Made by a program: the position numbers and the translations under genes. Below the pieces are notes generated by a model. The model did not search any database, was not told the origin of the DNA, and saw only the letters and a program-made list of their open reading frames with translations. A DNA stretch of 64,000 bases from Planctomycetota bacterium (GTDB taxonomy: Bacteria; Planctomycetota; SZUA-567; JAFGGJ01), in contig JAFGGJ010000082.1 in NCBI GenBank assembly GCA_016930595.1, forward strand, positions 1 to 64,000, in the 5' to 3' direction. Position 1 is the stretch's first letter. Each line of letters starts with the position of its first letter. Shown one piece after another: positions 26,250-33,885 of this stretch.

Positions 26250-27429
26250 AGGACTGGAATACGCGGCCTCGATGTACGGCCAGGGGATAATCGAGAGCGT
26301 GATAAGCGCGCTGGACGTGGCGCGGATAGAAGTCCCGTCGTGGGCGCTGGGACGAGGGGGCACCAGGTTCGCCGTCTATAATGCGCCTTCGGATGCCGGG
26401 ACGCTGGAGGAAAGGATAGGCCGGGCGGCGGCGGTGCGCGACCTGACGGGATGGGGCGAGACGGTGGCGCTGCATTTTCCGTGGGACGGGTCGACCGACG
26501 AGGACGTGGCCCTGCTGAAGGGACTGCTGGAAAAACACGGGCTGAAGGCCGGAGCCGTGAACCCGAACCTCTTCAGCGTGCGCGGTGAAGGGGTGCTGGA
26601 CCACCGCATGCGCTACGGGAGCGTGACGAACCCGGTGCTGGAAGTGGACGACGCGGCAAACGATCACTGCCTGTGGTGCATCAGGGTGATGCGGGAACTG
26701 GGGAGCAGGAACCTGAGCCTGTGGCTGCCGGACGGGACAAATTCACCCGGACAGATGAGCCTTTACGAACAGGCGGACCGTGTCGAGGAAGGTGTGCGGG
26801 ACGTGGCGAAGGCGCTGTTCGCCGAGGAAACGCTGCTCCTGGAGTACAAGTTCTTCGAGCCGGCGTTCTATTCGACGGCGATACCGGATTGGGGACGGTC
26901 GGCGGAAATCGCGAGGAAATGCGGCGAGAACGTGCGCGTGCTGGTCGACCTGGGGCACCATGCGCCAGGGACGAACGTGGAGCAGATAGTGACGTTCCTG
27001 GTGCGCGAGGGAGTGCTGGGGGGGTTCCACCTGAATGATTCGAAGTACGCCGACGACGACCTTGCAACGGGATCCGTGGATGCGAGCCGGCTGTTCAGGA
27101 TAATGGTGGCGCTGGCGGAGGGGGCGTGGAGAGGGATGATGAGACTGGAAGACGTGAACTTCATGATAGACGAGAGCCATAACGTAAAGGACGCGACCGC
27201 GGAAATGATAGAATCCTTGATGAACATAGAGACCGCCCTGGCGCGGGCGCTGCTGGTGGATTTCGAGGCGTTGAAAAAGCTGCGGCCGGACCGCGGGGCG
27301 CCGGACGTCGAGCGGAGCGAACAGGTGCTGTACGGGGCGTTCAACACGGACGTCAGGCCGATACTGGAGGAGCGCAGGAGAAGGCACGGGTTGCCGGAGA
27401 ATCCGCTGGAGGCGTGGCTGGACCGGTAG
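26239..27429 (+). CDS. L-rhamnose isomerase of the RhaI type (xylose-isomerase-like TIM barrel)
   Basis: A 396-residue sugar isomerase. The stretches LWLPDGTNSPGQ, LLLEYKFFEPAFYSTAIPDW, RVLVDLGHHAPGTNVEQIV and GGFHLNDSKYADDDL match the Pseudomonas stutzeri-type L-rhamnose isomerase family. Metal ligands are expected at the Glu of LEYKFFEP, the Asp of LVDLGHH, the His of FHLNDSK and later acidic residues. It interconverts L-rhamnose and L-rhamnulose, often with broad aldose specificity. It overlaps the preceding PfkB kinase gene by 11 bases, giving an isomerase/kinase pair without the usual aldolase nearby. Its stop is one base from the stop of the convergent DUF4380-like gene. Confidence 0.85.
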   Translation: MGSEGLEYAASMYGQGIIESVISALDVARIEVPSWALGRGGTRFAVYNAPSDAGTLEERIGRAAAVRDLTGWGETVALHFPWDGSTDEDVALLKGLLEKHGLKAGAVNPNLFSVRGEGVLDHRMRYGSVTNPVLEVDDAANDHCLWCIRVMRELGSRNLSLWLPDGTNSPGQMSLYEQADRVEEGVRDVAKALFAEETLLLEYKFFEPAFYSTAIPDWGRSAEIARKCGENVRVLVDLGHHAPGTNVEQIVTFLVREGVLGGFHLNDSKYADDDLATGSVDASRLFRIMVALAEGAWRGMMRLEDVNFMIDESHNVKDATAEMIESLMNIETALARALLVDFEALKKLRPDRGAPDVERSEQVLYGAFNTDVRPILEERRRRHGLPENPLEAWLDR

Positions 27430-27430
27430 G

Positions 27431-28318
27431 TCAGAAGAGTTCGATGAGGCAGCGGGAGTCTTCGAGGGGCAGGGGCCCCCGGCGTAGCAGCCAGGTCTCG
27501 ACGTTGTGGGAGGATTCGCCGGGGCGGAGGGTGTTTTCCGGGCCCATGGTTTCGAGTTCGACCATGAAGTTGTCCGGGCCGATGTAGAAGGCCATGTTGC
27601 ACCCCAAGGGATAGCACGCGCCGGGGCGGTAGGCGACGCGCTTGGCGAAGGTGAGGTCCCGGGCGGGGTCGCTCATCGCGGCGATGCCCAGGCGGGACTG
27701 TAGCATGCGCTTGTTCTCGTTGCCGGCCGGGTTGACGACCAGAAGGTCGTTCCTGAAGCTGAGCTGCGGGTCGTCATAGCGGCCGTGGTGTCCGGCCCAT
27801 TCCTTGAAAAAGACCATGGAGAAGCTGTCCCATCCGGAGCCGTCGCCCACGGTGAAAGCGTAGGATGTGCCGGGGAGGGGGACAGTGCATGTGATGGCCC
27901 AGACCCCGCAACTGGTGAGCATGTCGCCGGTATTCATGATGAAGTTGTCGACGTGCAGCCTGTCGTCTTCGACGGCCCGCACGTCGATTCCGCGCCGGAT
28001 TCGGCGGACCGGGTCGGGAGCGCCGATGATGCGGAAGCCGAATTCACGCGTTTCGAGTTCGCCGTGTTCGTTGTCCGGGGCGTAGGCGTCTTCGCTTTCG
28101 TCGGCGCCGGGGCGTGTCATCCAGACGCGGTGGCCGCCGCGCAGGTCCCAGTCGCCGCGGGTATACTTGCCAGGGGCCCACAGGAGCAGGTTGTCGCCTC
28201 CGGGCGCCCCGAAGAAGGCAATGCGGGGCCCGCAGTCGCAGACGGCGACGAGCCGTATCGAGCGGGTGGTGAGTTCGACGGCACGGGAACCTTCAAAGGT
28301 GGTGTTCAGAACTGCCAT
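27431..28318 (-). CDS. DUF4380-like, aldose-epimerase-fold protein
   Basis: A 295-residue beta-rich protein. The N-terminal segment LVAVCDCGPRIAFFGAPGG followed by DNLLLW resembles the conserved start of DUF4380/galactose-mutarotase-like proteins (a strand, then PRI-x-FG, then an NLLW-type stretch). A GGHRVWMTRPGADE motif supplies His and Arg typical of sugar-binding sites in this fold. No signal peptide, so probably cytosolic. It converges on the rhamnose isomerase gene and may act on the same sugar as a mutarotase, but the reaction is inferred. The start at the ATG 28318 has a modest AGGAC site. Confidence 0.6.
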   Translation of the reverse strand: MAVLNTTFEGSRAVELTTRSIRLVAVCDCGPRIAFFGAPGGDNLLLWAPGKYTRGDWDLRGGHRVWMTRPGADESEDAYAPDNEHGELETREFGFRIIGAPDPVRRIRRGIDVRAVEDDRLHVDNFIMNTGDMLTSCGVWAITCTVPLPGTSYAFTVGDGSGWDSFSMVFFKEWAGHHGRYDDPQLSFRNDLLVVNPAGNENKRMLQSRLGIAAMSDPARDLTFAKRVAYRPGACYPLGCNMAFYIGPDNFMVELETMGPENTLRPGESSHNVETWLLRRGPLPLEDSRCLIELF

Positions 28319-28374
28319 GGGGTAAGTCCTTTCTGTTCATCCGGAAGACGGGCCGGGGAAGGCCTCGGCACGGC

Positions 28375-29610
28375 TCATGCGGGATTGGGTTCCGGGGGAC
28401 GCGGTTTTTCGTCGCTGAGTGCCAGAAGGAAAGCAAGGACGACGCCGATGCCCCGAGCGAAAACCGGTACCACGAGCCCAGCGGGGACGGCGGCGAGAAG
28501 GGAAGCGGCGACTTCCGGGCGGCCGTTCCTGAACGCCGATACGGCGCCGGAGACGAGGAGGATCATCCACGCGGCGGTGAGGACAAGGCCGCCTTCGACA
28601 GGGATGACTTCCCACAGCGCCTGCGAGCCGGGTTCATCGGACTTGAGATCGTAGGCGGCGACGTTGTCTGTCATGCCGTCGGGCTTGTCGCAGCCGGTGG
28701 GATAGCACGCGCCGATTTCGTACTGGTACCTGCCGAGGCCGACGCCGAACACGGGCTTGTCTTCGACGGCGATGATGTCGGCCTGCAGCCGCTTGGCTCT
28801 GGCGGAAGGACGCATGGTGCCGGTGACGTCGGTCCTGAAGGTCGCGAGGCCCCCCCAGACGTTGGGCGAGAGCGAAGTGGCGGCGATCCACACGAGAACG
28901 ACGGCGGCCAGAGACAGCCTGCCGAACGCTCCGGAAACGAGACCGGCGGAGTTTCTGCCGGCGATAGCGATCAGTACGCCCATCAGCAGAGCCAGGGAGA
29001 TGAGTACGTTGGCGGAGACGAGAAATGCCGAGAGGACGAGCAATGCGGCGCCGGCGCGTGCGCCGACGGGGACGCGCGATCCTGGTGCAAGGTACCTGCC
29101 AGCGGCCCATGGCACGGTCAGGACGAGATACGCGGCGAGGTGGTTCCTGTTTTCCAGGAGGCCGCCGGTTTCGAAAGGTGCCGCTCCCTTTACAAGAAGC
29201 TGGTATAGTGCCACGATGGAAGTGACGGCGGCGGCGGCCAGGAGGAGGTCGCTGACGAGCGATTCCCCCCGGCCTTCGTTGACGGCCGTTCTGAAGAGGA
29301 TGTAGCCGACGAGGAGCATTTCCACGAGCTGTATGAGTTCCTTGATGCCCGGCGTGGAGGGATTGACGAGAAAGACGGCGAGGGAAGCCGCGATCAGGGA
29401 CACGACCGCCCATCCGGGCACAAGGCGCGTAACAGCGACTTTCCTTTTGAGCACGAGGACGGCGAGGACCGCGGCGGCGGCGAGCAGGACGACGTCAGCC
29501 GGGCTGATGGAAAGACCGGATTTTTCGACAGCGGCGAAGTCCAGGCGGTAAGAAACCTGCAGACACGAGACCAGGGCGGCGAGGCCCGCAATAAAGACGA
29601 GAATCTGCAT
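28375..29610 (-). CDS. O-antigen ligase/polymerase-like membrane protein
   Basis: A 411-residue multi-pass membrane protein with about ten hydrophobic segments and a large extracytoplasmic loop around residues 225-345. It contains ENRNHLAAYLVLTVPWAAGR, the typical (N/S)xN-x-H/L-A motif before the Wzy_C region of O-antigen ligases, and FGVGLGRYQ, matching the conserved G-x-G-x-G/N-x-(F/Y) signature. It probably transfers or polymerises lipid-linked glycans, or glycosylates pilin (PglL/PilO-type), which would suit its place at the end of a pilus-assembly operon. The specific role is inferred. Confidence 0.72.
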   Translation of the reverse strand: MQILVFIAGLAALVSCLQVSYRLDFAAVEKSGLSISPADVVLLAAAAVLAVLVLKRKVAVTRLVPGWAVVSLIAASLAVFLVNPSTPGIKELIQLVEMLLVGYILFRTAVNEGRGESLVSDLLLAAAAVTSIVALYQLLVKGAAPFETGGLLENRNHLAAYLVLTVPWAAGRYLAPGSRVPVGARAGAALLVLSAFLVSANVLISLALLMGVLIAIAGRNSAGLVSGAFGRLSLAAVVLVWIAATSLSPNVWGGLATFRTDVTGTMRPSARAKRLQADIIAVEDKPVFGVGLGRYQYEIGACYPTGCDKPDGMTDNVAAYDLKSDEPGSQALWEVIPVEGGLVLTAAWMILLVSGAVSAFRNGRPEVAASLLAAVPAGLVVPVFARGIGVVLAFLLALSDEKPRPPEPNPA

Positions 29611-29622
29611 TCAGAAGCCCTT

Positions 29623-30507
29623 TCAGGGATAGGTTGAGGTCTTCCATGTCGGCGCGGATTCCACCGAAAGAACCAGGAAGTAGGCTGCGGCCAGGATGGT
29701 CATGACGATGCCTCCGGCCAGCCATTCGCGTGCGACGGACACAACGAAGGCCGCTTCCACACCAAGCGGGAGCGACAAGGCAAGGCTACGGATGATGCGG
29801 CGGCGCTTGCCGATACCGGCGGGCCAGAGGACGACAAGCTGTTCCACGACCACGACGAGCAGGCCGATCCAGACCGCTGCGGCGACGAGGCCGTTCCTGG
29901 TAGTCCACGCCGCGGCGCCCAGGACGGCCAGCAGGGATATCCCCGCGAGAACGGCCGCACCTCCGGCCTGGCGGGGTTCGGGTTCGAGCGCCCTGCCCAG
30001 GAGCGTGACAAGAAAGGCCGCGGAGGCGACGAGGAGGGGAAGCTCGTAGGTGGACATCGAAGTAAGCCTGTAGATGGCTTCCGGGTAGGCCAGGACGCCG
30101 GCCAGGACCATCAGGCCCCTGGTGATGCCGAGAGCGAGGCCTTCAAGGACGTCGGTGCGCTGCAGAACGCCGCCGGAAAGAAGCAGGATGAATGCGCTGC
30201 CGGCGACGGGGAAGACGGCCCTGCGGCCGGCGGAACCGGCGATGAGAACGCCCGCGACGAGAAGGATGCCGGCCGCGACGAACATGGTTTTGAGGCGGCC
30301 CGGGGGCGCTGCGCCGTACGGGGACGGGTATCCTCTGGCAGTGGCGAAACATTCACCCAGAAGGACGCCTCCGGACATGACCAGAAAAGCGGAGAGGGCG
30401 ACAATGACCATGCGGGGCCAAGGCATGCCGGCGGGGGAAAGGCCGAATACAACCGCTCCGGCAAACACGTCAAGAAAAGTGGCGGCGCCGGCCAGCAGAA
30501 AGCGCAT
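29623..30507 (-). CDS. Polytopic membrane protein resembling a degenerate UbiA prenyltransferase
   Basis: A 294-residue protein with eight or nine hydrophobic helices. The spacing of GVLLGECFATARGY, then SPYGAAPPGRL after the second helix, resembles the UbiA/EboC motif NDxxDxxxDxxxRPxRPIPSGR, and LGRALEPEPRQAGGAAVLAG resembles a late loop of that family. The prenyl-diphosphate-binding aspartates are missing, so activity is unlikely if the assignment is right. It lies between PilP and the O-antigen-ligase-like gene, all on one strand with short gaps. An unrelated membrane protein remains possible. Confidence 0.4.
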   Translation of the reverse strand: MRFLLAGAATFLDVFAGAVVFGLSPAGMPWPRMVIVALSAFLVMSGGVLLGECFATARGYPSPYGAAPPGRLKTMFVAAGILLVAGVLIAGSAGRRAVFPVAGSAFILLLSGGVLQRTDVLEGLALGITRGLMVLAGVLAYPEAIYRLTSMSTYELPLLVASAAFLVTLLGRALEPEPRQAGGAAVLAGISLLAVLGAAAWTTRNGLVAAAVWIGLLVVVVEQLVVLWPAGIGKRRRIIRSLALSLPLGVEAAFVVSVAREWLAGGIVMTILAAAYFLVLSVESAPTWKTSTYP

Positions 30508-30552
30508 GACTACGCCCCGCGGCGGCGGGAAAGCGGCGTGGAAAAGCGTCGG

Positions 30553-31221
30553 TCAATCGGCATTATCAGGGGTTTCCTGTTCACGGTTCAGCTTGTCGAT
30601 GAGGTCCCTGAGAAGGAAAGATTCCCCGGTCTTGGTGGACTTGAGCGTGACTTCTTCGCCTTCGACGGAAACGACTTCTATTTCAAGGCTGTCAAGTCTT
30701 TCGCCGGGCTGCATGGTGAGGTAGTAGCGGTTGTCTTTCACCTGGAGGACGACGCGCCTGAGGCCGTCGACCGTAATGACCCCCGCCAGCGAGACGGGCA
30801 GTTCGTAGGGCTTGGGCATTTTGGGGGTGGTGTCCGGCGGAGTAGGGGGCGTAGGCGGTGGAGGGGGTGGTTTGGGTACAGTGACGGGTGGGGTCGGAGG
30901 GGTCCTCCTGGGAGGAGGGGGCTTGATACCGGTTTTGGGGTCGGTCCTGGGAGTGACGCCGGTGAGATGGACGTCGGAGCCATGGGCCCCGGCGGGATCG
31001 GCGAATGGGTTTTCCCTGCGGCCGGCGAGAAAGGCCTGGATGTCTTCCTTGCGCCCGATATCGGCGACGGCAAGGGAGGGGACGGAATCGCTGACCCTGA
31101 GTTTTTCAGGGGCGACGATGGCGGCGTGCGCGGCGGTGAGGCGGGCGGCTTCCAGTACGATGAATAGGACCGCGGCGAAGAAGAAGAGCATCTCCTTGGT
31201 AATCCCGCCGGAGCTTTTCAT
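30553..31221 (-). CDS. PilP-like pilus-assembly protein
   Basis: A 222-residue inner-membrane protein: an N-terminal transmembrane helix (about 12-32, MLFFFAAVLFIVLEAARL), a region with ENPFADPAG, a long Pro-rich linker (about 95-140, PPPP runs) and a C-terminal beta domain including LAGVITVDGLRRVVLQVKDN, then YYLTMQPGERL. This HR-domain layout (a single helix, proline linker, then a small beta barrel) matches PilP/GspC, which bridges the inner-membrane PilM-N-O complex to the secretin. The ATG at 31221 is chosen; a 23-residue extension overlaps the PilO gene. It is the last recognisable pilus gene of the operon. Confidence 0.72.
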   Translation of the reverse strand: MKSSGGITKEMLFFFAAVLFIVLEAARLTAAHAAIVAPEKLRVSDSVPSLAVADIGRKEDIQAFLAGRRENPFADPAGAHGSDVHLTGVTPRTDPKTGIKPPPPRRTPPTPPVTVPKPPPPPPTPPTPPDTTPKMPKPYELPVSLAGVITVDGLRRVVLQVKDNRYYLTMQPGERLDSLEIEVVSVEGEEVTLKSTKTGESFLLRDLIDKLNREQETPDNAD

Positions 31222-31238
31222 GTTCCACCCTGCCTTTC

Positions 31239-32174
31239 TCAGTAACCCTTGGGCCGCACGGGGCCCGTGCTCTTGAACCTGTCGTACCACTGCTGTTCGA
31301 TGCGGACTTTTTTGACCTGTTCGGCGTGTTCCTCGGGAGAGAGGAAACGCATGGCGGCGGCGGCAATCTTAACGTAGACCTGCCCGGGCTTCATCATTTC
31401 GGCCACTTTCTTGTCGCCGGGAGTTTCGGTGGAAATGGAGATGTCGCTGATGAGGAAAAACTGTTTTTCCTGGCGGACGCTGGAGAGAAAGCGCATGAGC
31501 GTGGTGACGTCGGTGATGATTTCGAGCCTGACGGGGTATTCGCGTATGAAAGCGGGATTCGGCACGACTTTCATCTTCGGCTGGCCGCCCCTGGGCACGT
31601 ACTGGGGGTTTTTCTCGCGGCGGAAGGAACCGGTGACGATGGGCTCTTCCGGGGCGACCCTCGTGATGGCGGTGACCTTGACGTCGGCGAGGAGATAGAT
31701 GAGCTTCACCACGATGGAAAGGTTCTGCAGGTCTTCGGTCGCGCGTGCCCTGTCGATGACGCCCCTGTCGGAGAAACCGAGGTTGCCGTCCAGGAGCTGG
31801 ACGCCCTTGACGGTGCAGGTGGAAGTGGCGTCCATCCTCCATTGCGAATGCATGGTGCGGAAGTATTCGCCGGGGTTGGATTCCTTGGGAGGCGTGACCC
31901 ATTCGGGGAACGGGAACTCGAGGCGCGTCTTGAGTTCGTCGATTTCGTCGGAGATCTGCATGTGGAGCTGGCGGTACTGTGAGATCTGCTTGTCGAGCAG
32001 GAATTTGCCCTTGCGGCTTTGTGCAAGCTGGGGCTCGATTTCGTCGATTTTGGTCTGGAGAGTTTCGATCCTGTCGGCGAAGAACCTGCTGGTGACGAGA
32101 AGAACGGCGAGCGTGAAGAGCGCGGTAATGATCACGGTGGCGAGGAACCGCCTGTCTGAGGGGGCGAGTTTCAT
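31239..32174 (-). CDS. PilO-like (Amuc_1100-like) pilus-assembly protein
   Basis: A 311-residue bitopic membrane protein: short cytosolic N terminus, a transmembrane helix at about 10-30 (FLATVIITALFTLAVLLV), a coiled coil of about 70 residues (ETLQTKIDEIEPQLAQSRK) and a C-terminal ferredoxin-like periplasmic domain with YPVRLEIITDVTTLMRFLSS. Order and architecture match PilO/GspM and the Akkermansia Amuc_1100 family. It overlaps the upstream PilM-PilN fusion by four bases, ensuring stoichiometric synthesis. It would form the inner-membrane alignment platform of a type IV pilus or type II secretion-like machine. Confidence 0.72.
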   Translation of the reverse strand: MKLAPSDRRFLATVIITALFTLAVLLVTSRFFADRIETLQTKIDEIEPQLAQSRKGKFLLDKQISQYRQLHMQISDEIDELKTRLEFPFPEWVTPPKESNPGEYFRTMHSQWRMDATSTCTVKGVQLLDGNLGFSDRGVIDRARATEDLQNLSIVVKLIYLLADVKVTAITRVAPEEPIVTGSFRREKNPQYVPRGGQPKMKVVPNPAFIREYPVRLEIITDVTTLMRFLSSVRQEKQFFLISDISISTETPGDKKVAEMMKPGQVYVKIAAAAMRFLSPEEHAEQVKKVRIEQQWYDRFKSTGPVRPKGY

Positions 32175-33871
32175 CCCTGGACCTCCCCGAGTTCGAGGAG
32201 CAGGATGAACTCCTTGTGAAAGGCGCCTGCGTCCTGCATTATCTCGAAGGAGATGTAGACGGTTTCGGTGCTGGCGAAGAGATCCTTGGCGGTCTTCTTG
32301 AGGTCTTCGCTGAACTTCGTCACGGTCTCGACGGCGGCGCGGTCGGATTCGCTGCTGGATGCCATGCCCCTGACGAAGAGCCTACGGGTTTCCTGGAAGC
32401 TGCCGCCGGCGGGGAAACTCTTCTCGTCCAGGATCTTGGGCGGATCCACGGTCATGGAGATAATGCGTATGTTGTCCGGCGTGATTTTCCTGAAGACCGA
32501 ATTGACGCGCAGGATGTCCCTGCCGGAATAGACCCGTTCAAGGAGAGCGTTGAGGTCGAGCTGGAGCCATTCGCTTTCTTCCTTTACCATCTTGTACTCG
32601 TCAAGCTGCTGTGCGTCGAGCTGCAGGACGGCTTCGCGCTCGGCCAGGCCCTTCTTGAGGCCGAGGTACCACGCGACCTTGGTGTAGATGTGCATGCCCA
32701 GCGCCCCGAGCAGGACGGCGATAGCGTAGTAGAGGAAGATGTCGTGGCGCAGAAACTCGCGCTTCTGCTTGGCCGACGCCGGCAGGAGGTCCAGGCTGAA
32801 AGCGGAGGCGTGGAGCTGCCCGACGGCGGTGCCGAGAACCACGGCCATGCGCCGGAGATCTTCCGGGGGGATGTCCTTGTCCCTGGCGACAAGGTTCCTG
32901 AGCGGGTCGAAGCGTTCGGCGGTGGTGACCTTGAGCCTGCGTTCAAGGAATTCCATGAGGCCGTTGAGTTCGGCGCCGCCGCCGGAGAGCACGAGCCTGT
33001 CGGCGGCAAGGTCCTTGATGCCCGTCTGGGTCTTGGCGTACATGAGGCTTGCTTCCAGGCTGGCGGCGAAGGATGAGGCTTCGCGCATGAGGGCGAGGTT
33101 CATTTTTTCCGCCGCCGTCGGGTTCTCGTTCGCAGACTTGTCAGGAGTGGCGGTCGAGATGCGGCCTTCCTCGAGCTTGAGTTTTTCGGCCTGGGGCTGG
33201 TCGAGACCCGTGGCCTGCGCTACGGCGTCGGTGAAGCGTCTGCCGCCGGTCATGAGCGTCCTGGCGAAGTAGAGACAGCCGTTGCGTTCGATCACGAGAT
33301 GGCTTTCTTCGGCTCCCACGTCGACGAAGAGAGTAGTCTTGCCCATCTGAACGCCGTGCAGGTGGCGGTAGGCGTTGAAAACGGCCGTGGAGGAGAGGTC
33401 GAGAGCGACTTCTTCGATGCCGGCGGAGCGGATGGTTTCCATGAGTTCGAAAGCGGCCTGTTCCTGGACGACGCCGACGAGGACGATCATCTGCGACGGG
33501 GAGTAGGGGAGTTCAAGGATCCTGTGGTCAAAGGTGCACGCCGCGCCCTTGGCGAGCTGTTCCCTGGCTTCGAATTCGACCATCATGTTGAGGCGCCAGA
33601 GGGGGACGGGCGGGACTTTCATGTAGCGGATGGTGCTGGACTTGCCGGCGACGCTTGCCGAGGCCTTGCCGGATTTGACGCGGCCTTCCTTCAGGGCTTC
33701 CTTGACGCGCTTGGCGATGAGTTTGCGTTTCTCGGGGCTTTCAGGAAGGCGCGCCGCGTCCCCGATGGGGGCAAGCAGGCTGCGCCTCAGGACAAAGGTC
33801 CCCTTGGAACCGTCCATCTGGACGGCCTTGATCGTTTCGCTGCCGATATCTATGGAGCGGACGCGTCCCAA
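32171..33871 (-). CDS. PilM-PilN fusion protein, pilus inner-membrane platform
   Basis: A 566-residue protein. Residues 1-350 are a PilM-type actin-like ATPase domain: SIDIGSETIKAVQM is phosphate-1, TTLFVDVGAEESHLVI is phosphate-2, and LVLSGGGAELNGLMEFLERR is the adenosine motif. A transmembrane helix follows at about 378-398 (FLYYAIAVLLGALGMHIY), then a coiled coil and a PilN-like periplasmic domain (LRVNSVFRKITPDNIRIISM). In most bacteria PilM and PilN are separate proteins that bind through the PilN N-terminal tail; here they are covalently joined, as in some PVC systems (Amuc_1101-like). It sits directly downstream of the secretin. Confidence 0.85.
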   Translation of the reverse strand: MGRVRSIDIGSETIKAVQMDGSKGTFVLRRSLLAPIGDAARLPESPEKRKLIAKRVKEALKEGRVKSGKASASVAGKSSTIRYMKVPPVPLWRLNMMVEFEAREQLAKGAACTFDHRILELPYSPSQMIVLVGVVQEQAAFELMETIRSAGIEEVALDLSSTAVFNAYRHLHGVQMGKTTLFVDVGAEESHLVIERNGCLYFARTLMTGGRRFTDAVAQATGLDQPQAEKLKLEEGRISTATPDKSANENPTAAEKMNLALMREASSFAASLEASLMYAKTQTGIKDLAADRLVLSGGGAELNGLMEFLERRLKVTTAERFDPLRNLVARDKDIPPEDLRRMAVVLGTAVGQLHASAFSLDLLPASAKQKREFLRHDIFLYYAIAVLLGALGMHIYTKVAWYLGLKKGLAEREAVLQLDAQQLDEYKMVKEESEWLQLDLNALLERVYSGRDILRVNSVFRKITPDNIRIISMTVDPPKILDEKSFPAGGSFQETRRLFVRGMASSSESDRAAVETVTKFSEDLKKTAKDLFASTETVYISFEIMQDAGAFHKEFILLLELGEVQG

Positions 33872-33885
33872 GGGTGGCTCCGATC

